Shown here in pieces: positions 14,441 to 22,773 of a DNA stretch of 35,536 bases. The stretch lies in assembly GCA_964554215.1 (NCBI GenBank), contig CAZKND010000004.1, positions 1 through 35,536 on the forward strand, given 5' to 3'. The notes beneath the pieces were generated by a model, which did not search any database, had not been told where the DNA came from, and worked only from the letters and a program-made list of their open reading frames with translations. Positions within the stretch are counted from its first letter, which is position 1. Every line of letters starts with the position of its first letter. The position numbers and the translations under genes were made by a program. Origin of the DNA: CAYLJV01 sp964554215 (lineage in GTDB: Archaea; Hadarchaeota; Hadarchaeia; Hadarchaeales; JAGGTB01).

Positions 14441-15193
14441 ATGAGATTAGAGATGGATGATTCATCGGTTTGGAAGAGTTGCGTTGGAGCTATTTCTAAC
14501 CTTATTGAAAGAGCCGAGTTTGAGATAGGTGAGGATGGAATTGAATTGAAAGCGATGGACCCTTCTCATGTTGCGTTAACTGACTTTTGGCTTTCTGCTG
14601 ATGCTTTTGAGGAATACGATGTTGATGGTACTGTGAAGTTGGGTGTGGATTTGGATGAGATGGATAGTATTATGTCAAGGGCTGACAATTCGGATAAATC
14701 TATTTTGGAATTTGGAGATGAGGATAATCGTTTAAAGTTGGAGTTTGTGGGGGCTTCGAAAAAGAGGTTCACCCTTCCTTTACTAGATGTTGAGGATGAA
14801 GAACTACCGGACCCCGAGTTGGATTTTTCGGCGAATGCAAAAGTTACTGCTGGCGCGATAAAGGATGGTCTTAAAGATGCTGGTTTGGTGGGGGATAATG
14901 TTAGGTTTAATCTGTCGGATGATGCGTTTGTTATGAGCAGTGAAAGTGATACTAGCAGTGCGAAGATGGAGTTGTCGGATGGCGATAAGGGTTTGGAGGA
15001 GTTGGAGGCGGATGAGGAGTCTAGTGCTATGTATAATATTGATTATTTGGAGAATATGGTTAAATCGGCTAGTACGAATGATGTTGTTGATGTGAGTCAT
15101 GGGGAGGATCTTCCTATAGAGTTCGTTTTTGAGATAGCAGAGGGCGAAGGTAGGTTAAGATTTTTGTTGGCACCCCGTGTTGAAGCTGAATAG
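14441..15193 (+). CDS. pcn: DNA polymerase sliding clamp (PCNA)
   Basis: Ring-shaped trimer that tethers polymerases and repair enzymes to DNA. The 250 residues have the two-domain clamp architecture: IGEDGIELKAMDPSHVAL in domain 1 (near residues 27-44), the inter-domain connector around LLDVEDEELPDPELDF, and the C-terminal DLPIEFVFEIAEGEGRLRFLLAPR, which is family-diagnostic. It is extremely acidic, even where other PCNAs line the channel with basic residues. The gene is two bases upstream of priL. The EndoQ gene further along may encode a client. Confidence 0.97.
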   Translation: MRLEMDDSSVWKSCVGAISNLIERAEFEIGEDGIELKAMDPSHVALTDFWLSADAFEEYDVDGTVKLGVDLDEMDSIMSRADNSDKSILEFGDEDNRLKLEFVGASKKRFTLPLLDVEDEELPDPELDFSANAKVTAGAIKDGLKDAGLVGDNVRFNLSDDAFVMSSESDTSSAKMELSDGDKGLEELEADEESSAMYNIDYLENMVKSASTNDVVDVSHGEDLPIEFVFEIAEGEGRLRFLLAPRVEAE

Positions 15194-15195
15194 GG

Positions 15196-16491
15196 GTGGT
15201 TTCATCGACCGAGAATTATTCGGCTGTAATTAACCCTTTCTTGGATGAAGCTAAAGATTTGCTTCAAGATTCTCCACCTTTTGAAGATTTGCCAGATTAT
15301 GTAGTGGAAAAGGCTGCTTCTAGGGTTTCTTGGGATTCTGGTTCTGATATGAAGGTCAGTTTCAGCGATGATGCGGTTCGAGAGGATGTTTTGTCTTTTT
15401 ATTTGATGTGTCAAGCCGTGGCTTCTGTTTCCTATCCTTATTCTAGCGAAGCGGAGGTGGTTGTGGATAGCGTTCGAGATACGATTAGGTATCGTCTATA
15501 TGATCTTTTCAACAGGGGTCGTGAAGATTTGTGTTTGGAGACTATCGGTCGAGATTTCAGGTTTAGAGAATTGGAGGGTAGCATAGAGTCTGGTGAGGTT
15601 GAGTTGGGGGATTTTTCGATTCCTCGCCATGATATTTTCAAGTTGAGGGACATGGAGTTGGAGAAGGACGGGTTTGACCCTGACAAACAGAATGTTTCTA
15701 ACGAGACTCTTCCGCAGTATGTTCCTCAATATGCAATCAGGTGGACCGACTTGACCTCTTTGATAGAACATAGGAAAATGGATCTCACTTCTCAGTATAT
15801 TGTTGAGGGGTGGGCGTTGTTGGCTCCGAAAAGGTTGTGGGAATTTTTCGCCGATTTTGTTGCGAGTGAGACTGAGGATTATATTTCTGATCTCTATGAG
15901 CGTTTTTCCGATGAAGGTTCTCCTTCTGATGTTTTGGAGGAGGTGGGTACTAAGATCTCCGAAAATATTCCTGAGCAGGAGAGTTACGATAGGGTTTCTT
16001 CTTCGGGCAGTGAGGATTTGAACCAGGATGCTTTTCCTCCGTGTATTAAGAGCGTTATGTCCGGTGTTCAGGAAGGTAACAGGAATTATGGGATTGTCGC
16101 TTTGTTGTCGTCTTTTCTTTCATATGCTCGAATTTCGCCTTCTGGGGAGTCCGTTAAGAGGATAGCTGATTATGTGGAAGATATGTCTGTTGTGGAGGAA
16201 GATATAGTGCCTCTTATTTTTGAGGCCGCTAAGAACTGTAATCCTCCTTTGTTTGAGGATCAGCCTCAGGATAAGGCGAACGTTTATTATCATATGGGAT
16301 TCGGGATGACCACTCAACCTAGGTTGAAGGATAGTGGTAAGTCCAAGTGGTACAGGCCCCCTAATTGTAGGAAGATTAAGACGGAGGCGCCGGGTCTTTG
16401 TAATCCTGATGAACTGTGTTCGGAGGTTAAGAATCCGTTGACTTATTATTTTAAGAAAGATGCTGAGCTTTCGAGTTCTGGAGGGGATTAA
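15196..16491 (+). CDS. priL: DNA primase large subunit
   Basis: Regulatory, iron-sulphur subunit of the archaeal/eukaryotic primase. Of 431 residues, the N-terminal half carries YVPQYAIRW-TDL and YIVEGWALL, typical of PriL. The C-terminal domain contains the cluster ligands: FPPCIK (C283), PPNCRKI (C391), GLCNP (C402) and DELC (C408); C348 in KNCNPP is an alternative. GMTTQPRLKDS and KNPLTYYF near the end are also characteristic. The start is GTG at 15196, two bases after pcn. It is followed almost directly by priS, the reverse order of some archaea. Confidence 0.93.
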   Translation: MVSSTENYSAVINPFLDEAKDLLQDSPPFEDLPDYVVEKAASRVSWDSGSDMKVSFSDDAVREDVLSFYLMCQAVASVSYPYSSEAEVVVDSVRDTIRYRLYDLFNRGREDLCLETIGRDFRFRELEGSIESGEVELGDFSIPRHDIFKLRDMELEKDGFDPDKQNVSNETLPQYVPQYAIRWTDLTSLIEHRKMDLTSQYIVEGWALLAPKRLWEFFADFVASETEDYISDLYERFSDEGSPSDVLEEVGTKISENIPEQESYDRVSSSGSEDLNQDAFPPCIKSVMSGVQEGNRNYGIVALLSSFLSYARISPSGESVKRIADYVEDMSVVEEDIVPLIFEAAKNCNPPLFEDQPQDKANVYYHMGFGMTTQPRLKDSGKSKWYRPPNCRKIKTEAPGLCNPDELCSEVKNPLTYYFKKDAELSSSGGD

Positions 16492-16492
16492 A

Positions 16493-17443
16493 TTGAGAGA
16501 GATGAGAGAGGCTACCAAGGAGGAGAGGGAGCAGTATTATCGGGAAGAGTGGTCTTCTAAGGATTTACCTGACTACCTCATGCATTCTTTGTCTCTGCGT
16601 GAGTTCGGGTTTGACCATGATGGTTCTGGGCCCAGCGATAGGTATAACCAGTTCATGACCCCTGACAAGTTGGCCGATTTTTTGAAAGATAATGCTCCTT
16701 ATGCTGTTTATGGCAGTGTTGCTCTTTATGAACGTCCTTCGAATAGGGGCCAGTGGTTGAAGTCCGAGCTGGCTTTTGATATCGATGCTAAGGATTTGCC
16801 TTTCAAGAGGTGTGATTGTACTGGAGGGGATGTTTGTGAACTTTGTCTGGAGGATGCTCTCAGGGTTTGTGCTGAGTTTGGTGATGTTTTGGGATCTGAT
16901 TTAGGTTTGGATAGTATTTCTTACGTTTATTCGGGTAGAGGTTTTCATATCCGAGTTTTTGATGATTCGATTATGGAGATGGGTCAGGCGGGACGGTCTC
17001 AGATTGTTGAGTATGTGACGGGGAGTGTTTTGCCGGAGGATTCTTCTCTGTCTATGGGGTATCCTGGCGTTTTTCGGGAGAGGGTTGCTAGGACTTTTGA
17101 GGAGGTCGGTAAGGAAGATTTGGAGGAGGCCGGTATTTTGGGGAAGGGTGGTAATGTCCTTTTGGAGAACAAGGAGAGGGTTTTGGACTGGATTGAGAAT
17201 GGACAATTGGAGAATATAAAGGACGAGCTTAGTGGGATTGGTCCGAAGTATTACAGGAAATTGTTGGATTATTTGACCCGTTTGAATGCTGAGTATACTG
17301 ATGGTAAGGTCACTATCGATAAGAAGAGGATTTTGAGGGTGCCTTCTACTCTTCACTCTACTGTGAGCAGGAAGTGTACTCAGATTCAAGATATAGACAG
17401 TTTTTCTTTTGAGGATACGGTTCCCAACTTTTTGAAGGGGTGA
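16493..17443 (+). CDS. priS: DNA primase catalytic subunit
   Basis: Synthesises RNA/DNA primers. Archaeo-eukaryotic primase motifs: REFGF at residue 33 counted from the ATG at 16502, the catalytic DID in ELAFDIDAKD (D93, D95), the zinc-binding CDCTGGDVCELC, SGRGFHIRV (144-152) and RVPSTLHSTVS near the C-terminus. I choose TTG at 16493, because GGAGGGG (about 16480-16486) precedes it at Shine-Dalgarno distance; the ATG at 16502 is the alternative. It begins one base after the priL stop, so the two subunits are co-translated. Confidence 0.95.
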   Translation: MREMREATKEEREQYYREEWSSKDLPDYLMHSLSLREFGFDHDGSGPSDRYNQFMTPDKLADFLKDNAPYAVYGSVALYERPSNRGQWLKSELAFDIDAKDLPFKRCDCTGGDVCELCLEDALRVCAEFGDVLGSDLGLDSISYVYSGRGFHIRVFDDSIMEMGQAGRSQIVEYVTGSVLPEDSSLSMGYPGVFRERVARTFEEVGKEDLEEAGILGKGGNVLLENKERVLDWIENGQLENIKDELSGIGPKYYRKLLDYLTRLNAEYTDGKVTIDKKRILRVPSTLHSTVSRKCTQIQDIDSFSFEDTVPNFLKG

Positions 17444-17447
17444 TTTT

Positions 17448-18008
17448 TTGGAAAATTTTGGAATTTCTAGCATCGAACAGGTTTGGATTGAGGAGAAAAA
17501 GAAGAGGGGGCTTACGGACCTGCCTGAGAATTTTTACGACAGATCCTCCAATTTTGTGGCGGAGTTGAGAAGGGAGGTCCGGGAGAGCGAGGACATTCGT
17601 AAGGATATCTTGGAGAGGGAGTTCGAACACGCTTTGTCGCTGGTTCAGGAGGTTTATCTGATCAGGGTTTTGAAGATCACGAGCAATCTGTTTGAGATTG
17701 AGGAAGATAAATGTCTGGAGGAGGAGAAGGAGGCTTTTGGCCAAGTCGAGGAAAAACTTTCCGACTTACGTGACGATTTGATAGAACCGGTGATTCAGGG
17801 AGAGTTCGAGTTGAGGCCTCCGGAAGAGTTTTCCAACATCCTCGTAAGTTTGAACGAGCCGGTGGAGGAACCTATCGTGGCTTCGGACATGAATCATTAC
17901 GGTCCTTTCGACGAGGGAGATTTTGTAAATATGCCCAAAAGGTCCGCTGAGTTGATGATTGGCAATGGTTTAGCCAGCAAAGTTAACGTGAAAAATGCGG
18001 ATTTTTAG
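17448..18008 (+). CDS. gins51: GINS complex subunit Gins51
   Basis: Component of the CMG-like replicative helicase with MCM and the RecJ/Cdc45 homologue. The long helical A domain comes first (SNFVAELRREVRESEDIRK through about residue 120) and the small beta B domain is at the C-terminus (YGPFDEGDFVNMPKRSAELM). This A-then-B order marks the Gins51 (Sld5/Psf1) type rather than Gins23. The 186 residues are normal. The TTG start at 17448 follows GGGGTGA at about 17437-17443. No Gins23 gene is in the window. Confidence 0.87.
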   Translation: MENFGISSIEQVWIEEKKKRGLTDLPENFYDRSSNFVAELRREVRESEDIRKDILEREFEHALSLVQEVYLIRVLKITSNLFEIEEDKCLEEEKEAFGQVEEKLSDLRDDLIEPVIQGEFELRPPEEFSNILVSLNEPVEEPIVASDMNHYGPFDEGDFVNMPKRSAELMIGNGLASKVNVKNADF

Positions 18009-18065
18009 GGAAAATACTAAAACTCTTAAACCTCTCTCTTCCATCTAAGATAGTAGAGGAATAAA
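18009..18065 (+). promoter_or_regulatory. Probable promoter of the rpl44e-rps27e-aIF2-alpha-nop10 operon
   Basis: This 57-base gap is the longest within the replication-translation cluster. The TATA-like AACTCTTAAACC (about 18021-18032) lies 34-45 bases before the rpl44e ATG, so transcription could start near 18057. TAGAGGAATAAA just before the ATG provides a weak Shine-Dalgarno site. The inference rests on position and composition only. Confidence 0.45.
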
Positions 18066-18344
18066 ATGAAATTTCCTAACAAAATGAGAACACATTGCCC
18101 GAACTGTAATGCTCATACCGAGCACAAGGTCAGCAAAGAGAGTTCAGGTCAGACTAGTGAGAACAAGTGGGGTCAGAGACAGTTTGAAAGAGTGAAGAAG
18201 GGCTATGGTGGACAGCCTAGGCCAAAGCAGAAAGGAGGCCCTAAGGTTTCGGACAAGTCCGTCATAGTTTTGAAATGTTCTGAATGTGGTAAGAAACAAG
18301 TAAGGACAGGTCCTAGAACGGCAGATCTTCAGGTAGGTGAATAA
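18066..18344 (+). CDS. rpl44e: Ribosomal protein L44e (eL42)
   Basis: Zinc-binding protein of the large ribosomal subunit near the E site. MRTHCPNCNAHTEH and CSECGKKQ give the CxxC...CxxC zinc site, and KKGYGGQPRPKQKGG is the conserved loop. The 92 residues match the family. It is more basic than most proteins here, as expected for rRNA contact. The gene is followed directly by rps27e, with one base between the stop and the ATG, a pairing conserved across archaea. Confidence 0.97.
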   Translation: MKFPNKMRTHCPNCNAHTEHKVSKESSGQTSENKWGQRQFERVKKGYGGQPRPKQKGGPKVSDKSVIVLKCSECGKKQVRTGPRTADLQVGE

Positions 18345-18345
18345 A

Positions 18346-18531
18346 ATGGTTAAAGTAGAGTCTCAAGGTCCTTGTTTCGTGAAGGTTCGGTGCGTGGATT
18401 GTGATAATGAGCAAGTTTTGTTCAGCCATGCTTCTATAGAAGTGGATTGTGAGGTCTGTGGAAAGACCCTCGCTATTCCTACTGGTGGCAAGGCCGATAT
18501 TAATACGGAAATCGTTGAGATAGTGGGGTGA
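18346..18531 (+). CDS. rps27e: Ribosomal protein S27e (eS27)
   Basis: Small-subunit zinc-ribbon protein. The four cysteines are in VRCVDCDNEQ and VDCEVCGKTLA (CxxC x(n) CxxC), and the C-terminal GGKADI is typical. The ATG at 18346 gives the usual MVKVESQGPCF start; an in-frame GTG at 18337 would overlap rpl44e and add three residues not seen in relatives. At 61 residues it is normal for archaea. The gene lies between rpl44e and the aIF2-alpha gene in the same operon. Confidence 0.96.
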   Translation: MVKVESQGPCFVKVRCVDCDNEQVLFSHASIEVDCEVCGKTLAIPTGGKADINTEIVEIVG

Positions 18532-18537
18532 TCAGCC

Positions 18538-19344
18538 ATGGTTCGTCGGAGGTGGGAATGGCCTGAGAAGAACGAGTTAGTTATGTGTACGGTCCAGGAG
18601 GTATTTGATCAGGGGGCTTACGTGGAGCTGGATGAGTACGATGGTAAAGAGGGCATGGTTCATGTTTCTGAGATAGCTTCTGGTTGGATTAAGAATATTC
18701 GTCGCCACGTTAAAGAGGGTCAGAAGACTGTTTGTAAAGTTTTAGAAGTGGATAAGGATAAGGGCCATATCGATGTTTCTATTCGTAGGGTTAAGGACAG
18801 TCAGCGCAGCTGGAAGTCTGAGCAGTGGAAAAGGGAGAGGAAAGCGGAGAATTTGTTAGATCAGGCTGCTAAGAAAATCGATGAGGATCTCGATACGGCT
18901 TATGAGAAGATTGGATTCCCCCTTCAGGATGAAGAGGGGCAGATTTATGGCGTTTTTGAAGAGGCGGCTAGGAGAGGTAGGGAGGTTTTGGAGGAAAAGT
19001 TAGATGTTGATGATGAATGGCTTGATGCTGTGATGGACCTCGTTGAGACGAGTGTCGAGCCGCCGGTGGTGGATGTGAAGGGTTATGTTGATTTGGAAAC
19101 TTCCAGCAGTAACGGTGTGGATGTTATCAGTGAGGCTCTGCAGGAGGCTAGGGACGAGTTTGATGGCCCCGATAGTGAGGTGGAGGTCAGCTATATCGGT
19201 GCTCCTTCTTACTCCATCAAGGTTACGGCCCCTTCCTATAAGGAGGCCGAGTCCGTTCTTCGGGACGTGGCTGAGATGGCGATCGACCTCGTTGAGGAGG
19301 ACGGTGGTTCGGGAGAGTTCTATACTGAGATGGAGGAGGAGTAG
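18538..19344 (+). CDS. eif2a: Translation initiation factor aIF2 alpha subunit
   Basis: One of three subunits of aIF2, which brings Met-tRNAi to the ribosome. The N-terminal S1 domain (ELVMCTVQEVFDQGAYVEL, then EGMVHVSEIASGWIKNIR) contains the stretch that in eukaryotes includes the regulated Ser51. It is followed by a helical middle domain and a C-terminal alpha/beta domain (SYIGAPSYSIKVTAPSYKEA) that binds the gamma subunit. The 268 residues match the family. The gene is preceded by GTGATCAGCC, with a modest ribosome site, and ends seven bases before the nop10 ATG. Confidence 0.96.
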   Translation: MVRRRWEWPEKNELVMCTVQEVFDQGAYVELDEYDGKEGMVHVSEIASGWIKNIRRHVKEGQKTVCKVLEVDKDKGHIDVSIRRVKDSQRSWKSEQWKRERKAENLLDQAAKKIDEDLDTAYEKIGFPLQDEEGQIYGVFEEAARRGREVLEEKLDVDDEWLDAVMDLVETSVEPPVVDVKGYVDLETSSSNGVDVISEALQEARDEFDGPDSEVEVSYIGAPSYSIKVTAPSYKEAESVLRDVAEMAIDLVEEDGGSGEFYTEMEEE

Positions 19345-19351
19345 TTTGGAG

Positions 19352-19513
19352 ATGAAGAAGTGTAAGAAGTGCGGTCGTTATACTTTTCAAGATGATTGTC
19401 CTGAATGTGGGGGAGAGGCGGTTTCTCCGCACCCGGCGAAGTTTTCTCCGGAAGATAAATATGGGGAGTACCGTCGTAAATTGAAAAGGAAGGAGATGGG
19501 GATTGAAGGATAA
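19352..19513 (+). CDS. nop10: H/ACA ribonucleoprotein subunit Nop10
   Basis: Small zinc-ribbon protein of the box H/ACA RNP that guides pseudouridylation with Cbf5, Gar1 and L7Ae. The 53 residues include the paired zinc motifs KKCKKCGRYTF and DDCPECGG, and the conserved HPAKFSPEDKYGEYRR that contacts Cbf5. The ATG at 19352 fits; an in-frame TTG at 19346 is possible. It is very small and easily missed, since a longer frame runs in from aIF2-alpha, but the motif set is unmistakable. The stop overlaps the next ATG by one base. Confidence 0.94.
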   Translation: MKKCKKCGRYTFQDDCPECGGEAVSPHPAKFSPEDKYGEYRRKLKRKEMGIEG

Positions 19514-20277
19514 TGCCTGAAAATGAGTTTGAATTGTTGAAAGATTTGGATTTTGATTCTCCTATTCTGATAGAGGGTTTGCCTGGAATTGGCTATGTCG
19601 GCAAGTTGGCTGCTGATCATTTAGTGGAGAAGTTGGATTCTGAGAAGTTTGCCGAGATGAGGTCTTTCTATTTCCCTCACCATGTCAAGATTAGTGAGGA
19701 GGGTTTGTTGGATAGGGTCAAGATAAGTTTTCATTACGCCTGTCCCGGGGATAAGGAATTTATCATTCTTACGGGAGATGTTCAGGCTACTTCTTCCGAG
19801 GGTCATTACGAAGTGACCAACAGGATTCTCGATATTGTAGAAGATTTTGGTGTGGAGTCGATTTACTGTTTAGGCGGTTATGCTACGGGTAATCATTCTA
19901 CTTCGGACCCTAAGGTTATCGGAGCTTCAAATGAGGAAGAGATAGTGGAAAATTATCGGGAGAAAGGCATCGATGTTGAGGAAGGTTCGGGACCTGTTTT
20001 AGGTGTTTCAGGCCTGTTGTTAGGTTTGGGTAAATCCAGAGGTTTGGAGGGCTCTATTTTGATGGGTGAAACCCATGGAATGTTGGTGGATCATAGGTCT
20101 GCTCAGGTTGTTCTCAAGGCGCTTTCCGACATGTTGGGGTTCGATGTCGACATCAGTGAGCTTGAGGAGAGAGCTGAACAGACGGAAGAGATTTTGAGCA
20201 AGTTGAGGAAGGAGAAGAAGGTAAGAGAGACTTCTGGCATGGACGAAGGCGAAGAAGACCTATCCTACATAGGTTAA
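19513..20277 (+). CDS. PAC2 family protein (proteasome assembly chaperone-like)
   Basis: Archaeal PAC2/COG2047-type protein of 254 residues. Typical features are the N-terminal LIEGLPGIGYVGKLAADHL (near residues 19-37), ILTGDVQATSSEGHYEV, YCLGGYATG, the central VLGVSGLLLGLGKSRGLEG and LMGETHG. A charged, helical C-terminal tail (SELEERAEQTEEILSKLRKEKK) follows. Eukaryotic relatives chaperone proteasome assembly; the archaeal role is not settled. It ends the translation operon (TAATG overlap with nop10), in the same order as in many other archaea. Confidence 0.87.
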   Translation: MPENEFELLKDLDFDSPILIEGLPGIGYVGKLAADHLVEKLDSEKFAEMRSFYFPHHVKISEEGLLDRVKISFHYACPGDKEFIILTGDVQATSSEGHYEVTNRILDIVEDFGVESIYCLGGYATGNHSTSDPKVIGASNEEEIVENYREKGIDVEEGSGPVLGVSGLLLGLGKSRGLEGSILMGETHGMLVDHRSAQVVLKALSDMLGFDVDISELEERAEQTEEILSKLRKEKKVRETSGMDEGEEDLSYIG

Positions 20278-20286
20278 GGTGCTGTT

Positions 20287-21498
20287 TTGTCTCAGTCTTG
20301 TTTTGCGGATTTTCATATACACAGTAAGTATTCCGGAGCCACTTCCGACAAGATGGTTTTTGAAAACATAGCTAGGGAAGCTGAGAAGAAAGGTTTGGAC
20401 ATTGTCGGGGCCGGTGATATTTTACATCCTAAATGGTCTGATTCTCTCGGAAAAGATTTGCAAAAGATAACGGAAGGGATGTACAAACATCCGGATTATG
20501 AAACCAAGTTCCTTCCCACTACGGAGGTAGAGGATTCCGAAAAGATCCACCATCTTATAATATTGCCGTCTCTTAGCAAGGTGGAAGAACTTCGAGAAAA
20601 TTTGAAGCCTTTTTCGGGTAATTTGTATGTAGACGGAAGGCCTACAGTGGATCTTGAAGGTTTCGAAATCGTGGAAAAGGTGTCGGATGTTGGAGGGTTG
20701 ATAGGCCCTTGCCATGCTTTTACTCCGTGGACCAGTATCTACAAGGAGCATGATTCTCTGTCGGGTTGTTATGGCGACCAACTGGTAGATGTGGACTTTT
20801 TGGAGTTAGGGCTAAGCGCTGATACTTTTTTGGCGGATAAGGTCTCCGAGTTGAACGGTTTGACCTTTTTGTCGAATTCCGATGCTCACAGCCCTTGGCC
20901 GGATAGGTTGGGTAGAGAGTTCAATGTTTTCGACGTCTCGGATTTTTCCGTTGATGAAGTTTTCGAACGTATCAGAGAGGGGGACTTTTCTAGTAATATC
21001 GGTTTGGACCCTGAGATGGGGCGGTACCATCTGACGGCTTGCTCCGAATGTCACGAAAAATATTCTGTGGAAGAGGCCGTTTCTTCTAGTTGGACCTGTG
21101 AGAAGTGTGGCGGCCCGATCAAGAAAGGTGTTTTTGACCGCATCTGTGAACTTTCCGACGGTGGAGGTTCTGATTCGCCCGATTCTCGTCCGGAATATCG
21201 AGATGTTTTTCCTCTTTCCAAGCTAATACAACTTGCTTTTGATTATTCGAGTTCGAGATCTAAATCCGTTCAAAAAGTTTGGGAAGCATTGGTGGAGGAG
21301 TTTGGAGATGAGATAGCTGTACTGAACGAGGCCCCCGTGTCTGAAATTGGGGAGATTAGCGATTCTAAAATCGGAGAGATGATCAGATGCTATAGAGAAG
21401 GGGAGATAGAGGTGGTTCCTGGAGGGGGAGGTAAGTATGGAGAATTGGAACGGCCGGAAGTGTTTGATGATGGTCAAAAGTCTATCGAGGATTTTTGA
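20287..21498 (+). CDS. Endonuclease Q (PHP-domain DNA repair nuclease)
   Basis: Cuts DNA on the 5' side of deaminated bases (uracil, hypoxanthine, xanthine) and abasic sites. PHP metal motifs appear in order: DFHIHSKYSGAT (8-19), GAGDILHP, TEVEDSEKIHHL, GPCHAFTPW and SNSDAHSPW. A zinc finger follows (CSECHEKY, then CEKCGG), then a helical C-terminal part, as in the TIGR00375/EndoQ family. The last residues QKSIEDF resemble a shortened PCNA-interacting peptide (Q-x-x-I-x-x-F). The start is TTG at 20287, nine bases after the PAC2 stop. The family assignment is strong; the PCNA contact is inferred. Confidence 0.88.
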   Translation: MSQSCFADFHIHSKYSGATSDKMVFENIAREAEKKGLDIVGAGDILHPKWSDSLGKDLQKITEGMYKHPDYETKFLPTTEVEDSEKIHHLIILPSLSKVEELRENLKPFSGNLYVDGRPTVDLEGFEIVEKVSDVGGLIGPCHAFTPWTSIYKEHDSLSGCYGDQLVDVDFLELGLSADTFLADKVSELNGLTFLSNSDAHSPWPDRLGREFNVFDVSDFSVDEVFERIREGDFSSNIGLDPEMGRYHLTACSECHEKYSVEEAVSSSWTCEKCGGPIKKGVFDRICELSDGGGSDSPDSRPEYRDVFPLSKLIQLAFDYSSSRSKSVQKVWEALVEEFGDEIAVLNEAPVSEIGEISDSKIGEMIRCYREGEIEVVPGGGGKYGELERPEVFDDGQKSIEDF

Positions 21499-21592
21499 AA
21501 ATTTTCAAGGCTCGTGAATGATCTACTTTTCTGTTTTCGTGTTTGTCGATGGAAAAAACTGAAATATCTAATCAAATCATTTTAGAATACCA

Positions 21593-22756
21593 GTGGTGGA
21601 GATATTGGTAGAGGACGAATATGATGTAGTTGTGATTGGGGCTGGCCCTTCAGGTGTTATGGCTGCCAAGTCCGCGGCGGAAAGCGGAGCCAGTGTTTTG
21701 GTTTTGGACAAGCGTAAGGAGTTGGGCGTCCCTGTTCATTGTGGCGAAGCTATTTCTGGTGAAGTTTTGGATGATCTGGATATAGGGTCTGATTCTGAAT
21801 TTGTCTCTAACGAGATCGATAGGTCAAAAATGGTTTCTCCTTCTGGGGATTCGAATGTTTTTGAAAGTTCTTCTTCCGATTTGAACTATATCTTAGATAG
21901 GGAGAGTTTTGATAAGCACTTGGCCGTTATGGCCGGCCGTGAAGGGGCCGAGATTTGGACTTGGACTTATGTTGATGATTTACTTTTTGAAGATGGGAAT
22001 GTTTCTGGTGTCTCTTGTAGGGGTAGGAGGGGTGAGGGCGAGGTGGGTGCTGATGTGGTGATAGCTGCTGATGGTATCATGTCTAGGGCTGCCAGGTGGG
22101 CGGGTTTCGATACGGGGTCCGATTCCGGAAGTACTTTTTCGGGTGCTCAGTTCGAGATTGCGGGGTTGGAAGGTATCGAGCCGGATTTAGCTGAGTTTTA
22201 TTTTGGTGAGGAGGTTGCTCCGGGAGGTTATGTTTGGGTTTTCCCGAAGGGTGAGGACCGTGCTAATGTGGGTTTGGGTGTTTTGACATCGAGGGCCGAT
22301 AAGGATGCTTTGGAGTATTTGGAAGATTTTGTCTCGGACCGTTTGGGGCTCGGTGATGGTCAGATTGTGGAGATCAATTCCGCGGCCGTTCCCGTGTCTG
22401 GGCTTTTGGATGAGACTTTTTCCGATAGTTTTCTCATTGTCGGGGATGCTGCACACCAAGGAAATGCGTTGACCGGCGGTGGTACAGGGTGGGCTATGCG
22501 TGCCGGTGATATAGCTGGGGATGTTGCGGCTGAAGCAGTTTCTGAGGGTGATACTTCTAAGGAATTCCTTTCGAAATACCAGGAGCTCTGGAAAAAAGAG
22601 ATCGGGGAGCAGTTGGAAGGATATCATAGAGGTAAGGACGTACTTTTCGATTTAGAGGATGAAGACCTGGACCGTATCCTCGACGATTTGAATGATTTAG
22701 ATACTGGAAAGATAGGTTTGACCAAGCTATTACCTTACTTTTCTGACTTGAAATAG
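21593..22756 (+). CDS. Geranylgeranyl reductase family flavoprotein
   Basis: FAD-dependent reductase of the family that saturates the isoprenoid chains of archaeal membrane lipids. It has the dinucleotide fold VVVIGAGPSGVMAAKSA near residues 11-27, HCGEAISGEVLDDL with the family Cys, LDRESFDKHLA and VIAADGIMSRAARW. Also present are YFGEEVAPGGYVWVFPKG and the FAD-binding GDAAHQGNALTGGGTGWAMR. Of 387 residues, none is obviously missing. The GTG at 21593 is used; GTG at 21596 is equivalent. A TATA-like AAATATCTAAT about 30 bases upstream suggests its own promoter. The exact substrate (digeranylgeranylglycerophospholipid or another polyprenyl) is not proven. Confidence 0.88.
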   Translation: MVEILVEDEYDVVVIGAGPSGVMAAKSAAESGASVLVLDKRKELGVPVHCGEAISGEVLDDLDIGSDSEFVSNEIDRSKMVSPSGDSNVFESSSSDLNYILDRESFDKHLAVMAGREGAEIWTWTYVDDLLFEDGNVSGVSCRGRRGEGEVGADVVIAADGIMSRAARWAGFDTGSDSGSTFSGAQFEIAGLEGIEPDLAEFYFGEEVAPGGYVWVFPKGEDRANVGLGVLTSRADKDALEYLEDFVSDRLGLGDGQIVEINSAAVPVSGLLDETFSDSFLIVGDAAHQGNALTGGGTGWAMRAGDIAGDVAAEAVSEGDTSKEFLSKYQELWKKEIGEQLEGYHRGKDVLFDLEDEDLDRILDDLNDLDTGKIGLTKLLPYFSDLK

Positions 22757-22773
22757 AGGATTTTGGAGAATTT

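Noticed and set aside
19085..19351. Long N-terminal extension of the nop10 reading frame inside aIF2-alpha
   Set aside because: It is the aIF2-alpha sequence in another frame; Nop10 proteins are about 55-60 residues and begin just before the first zinc motif.
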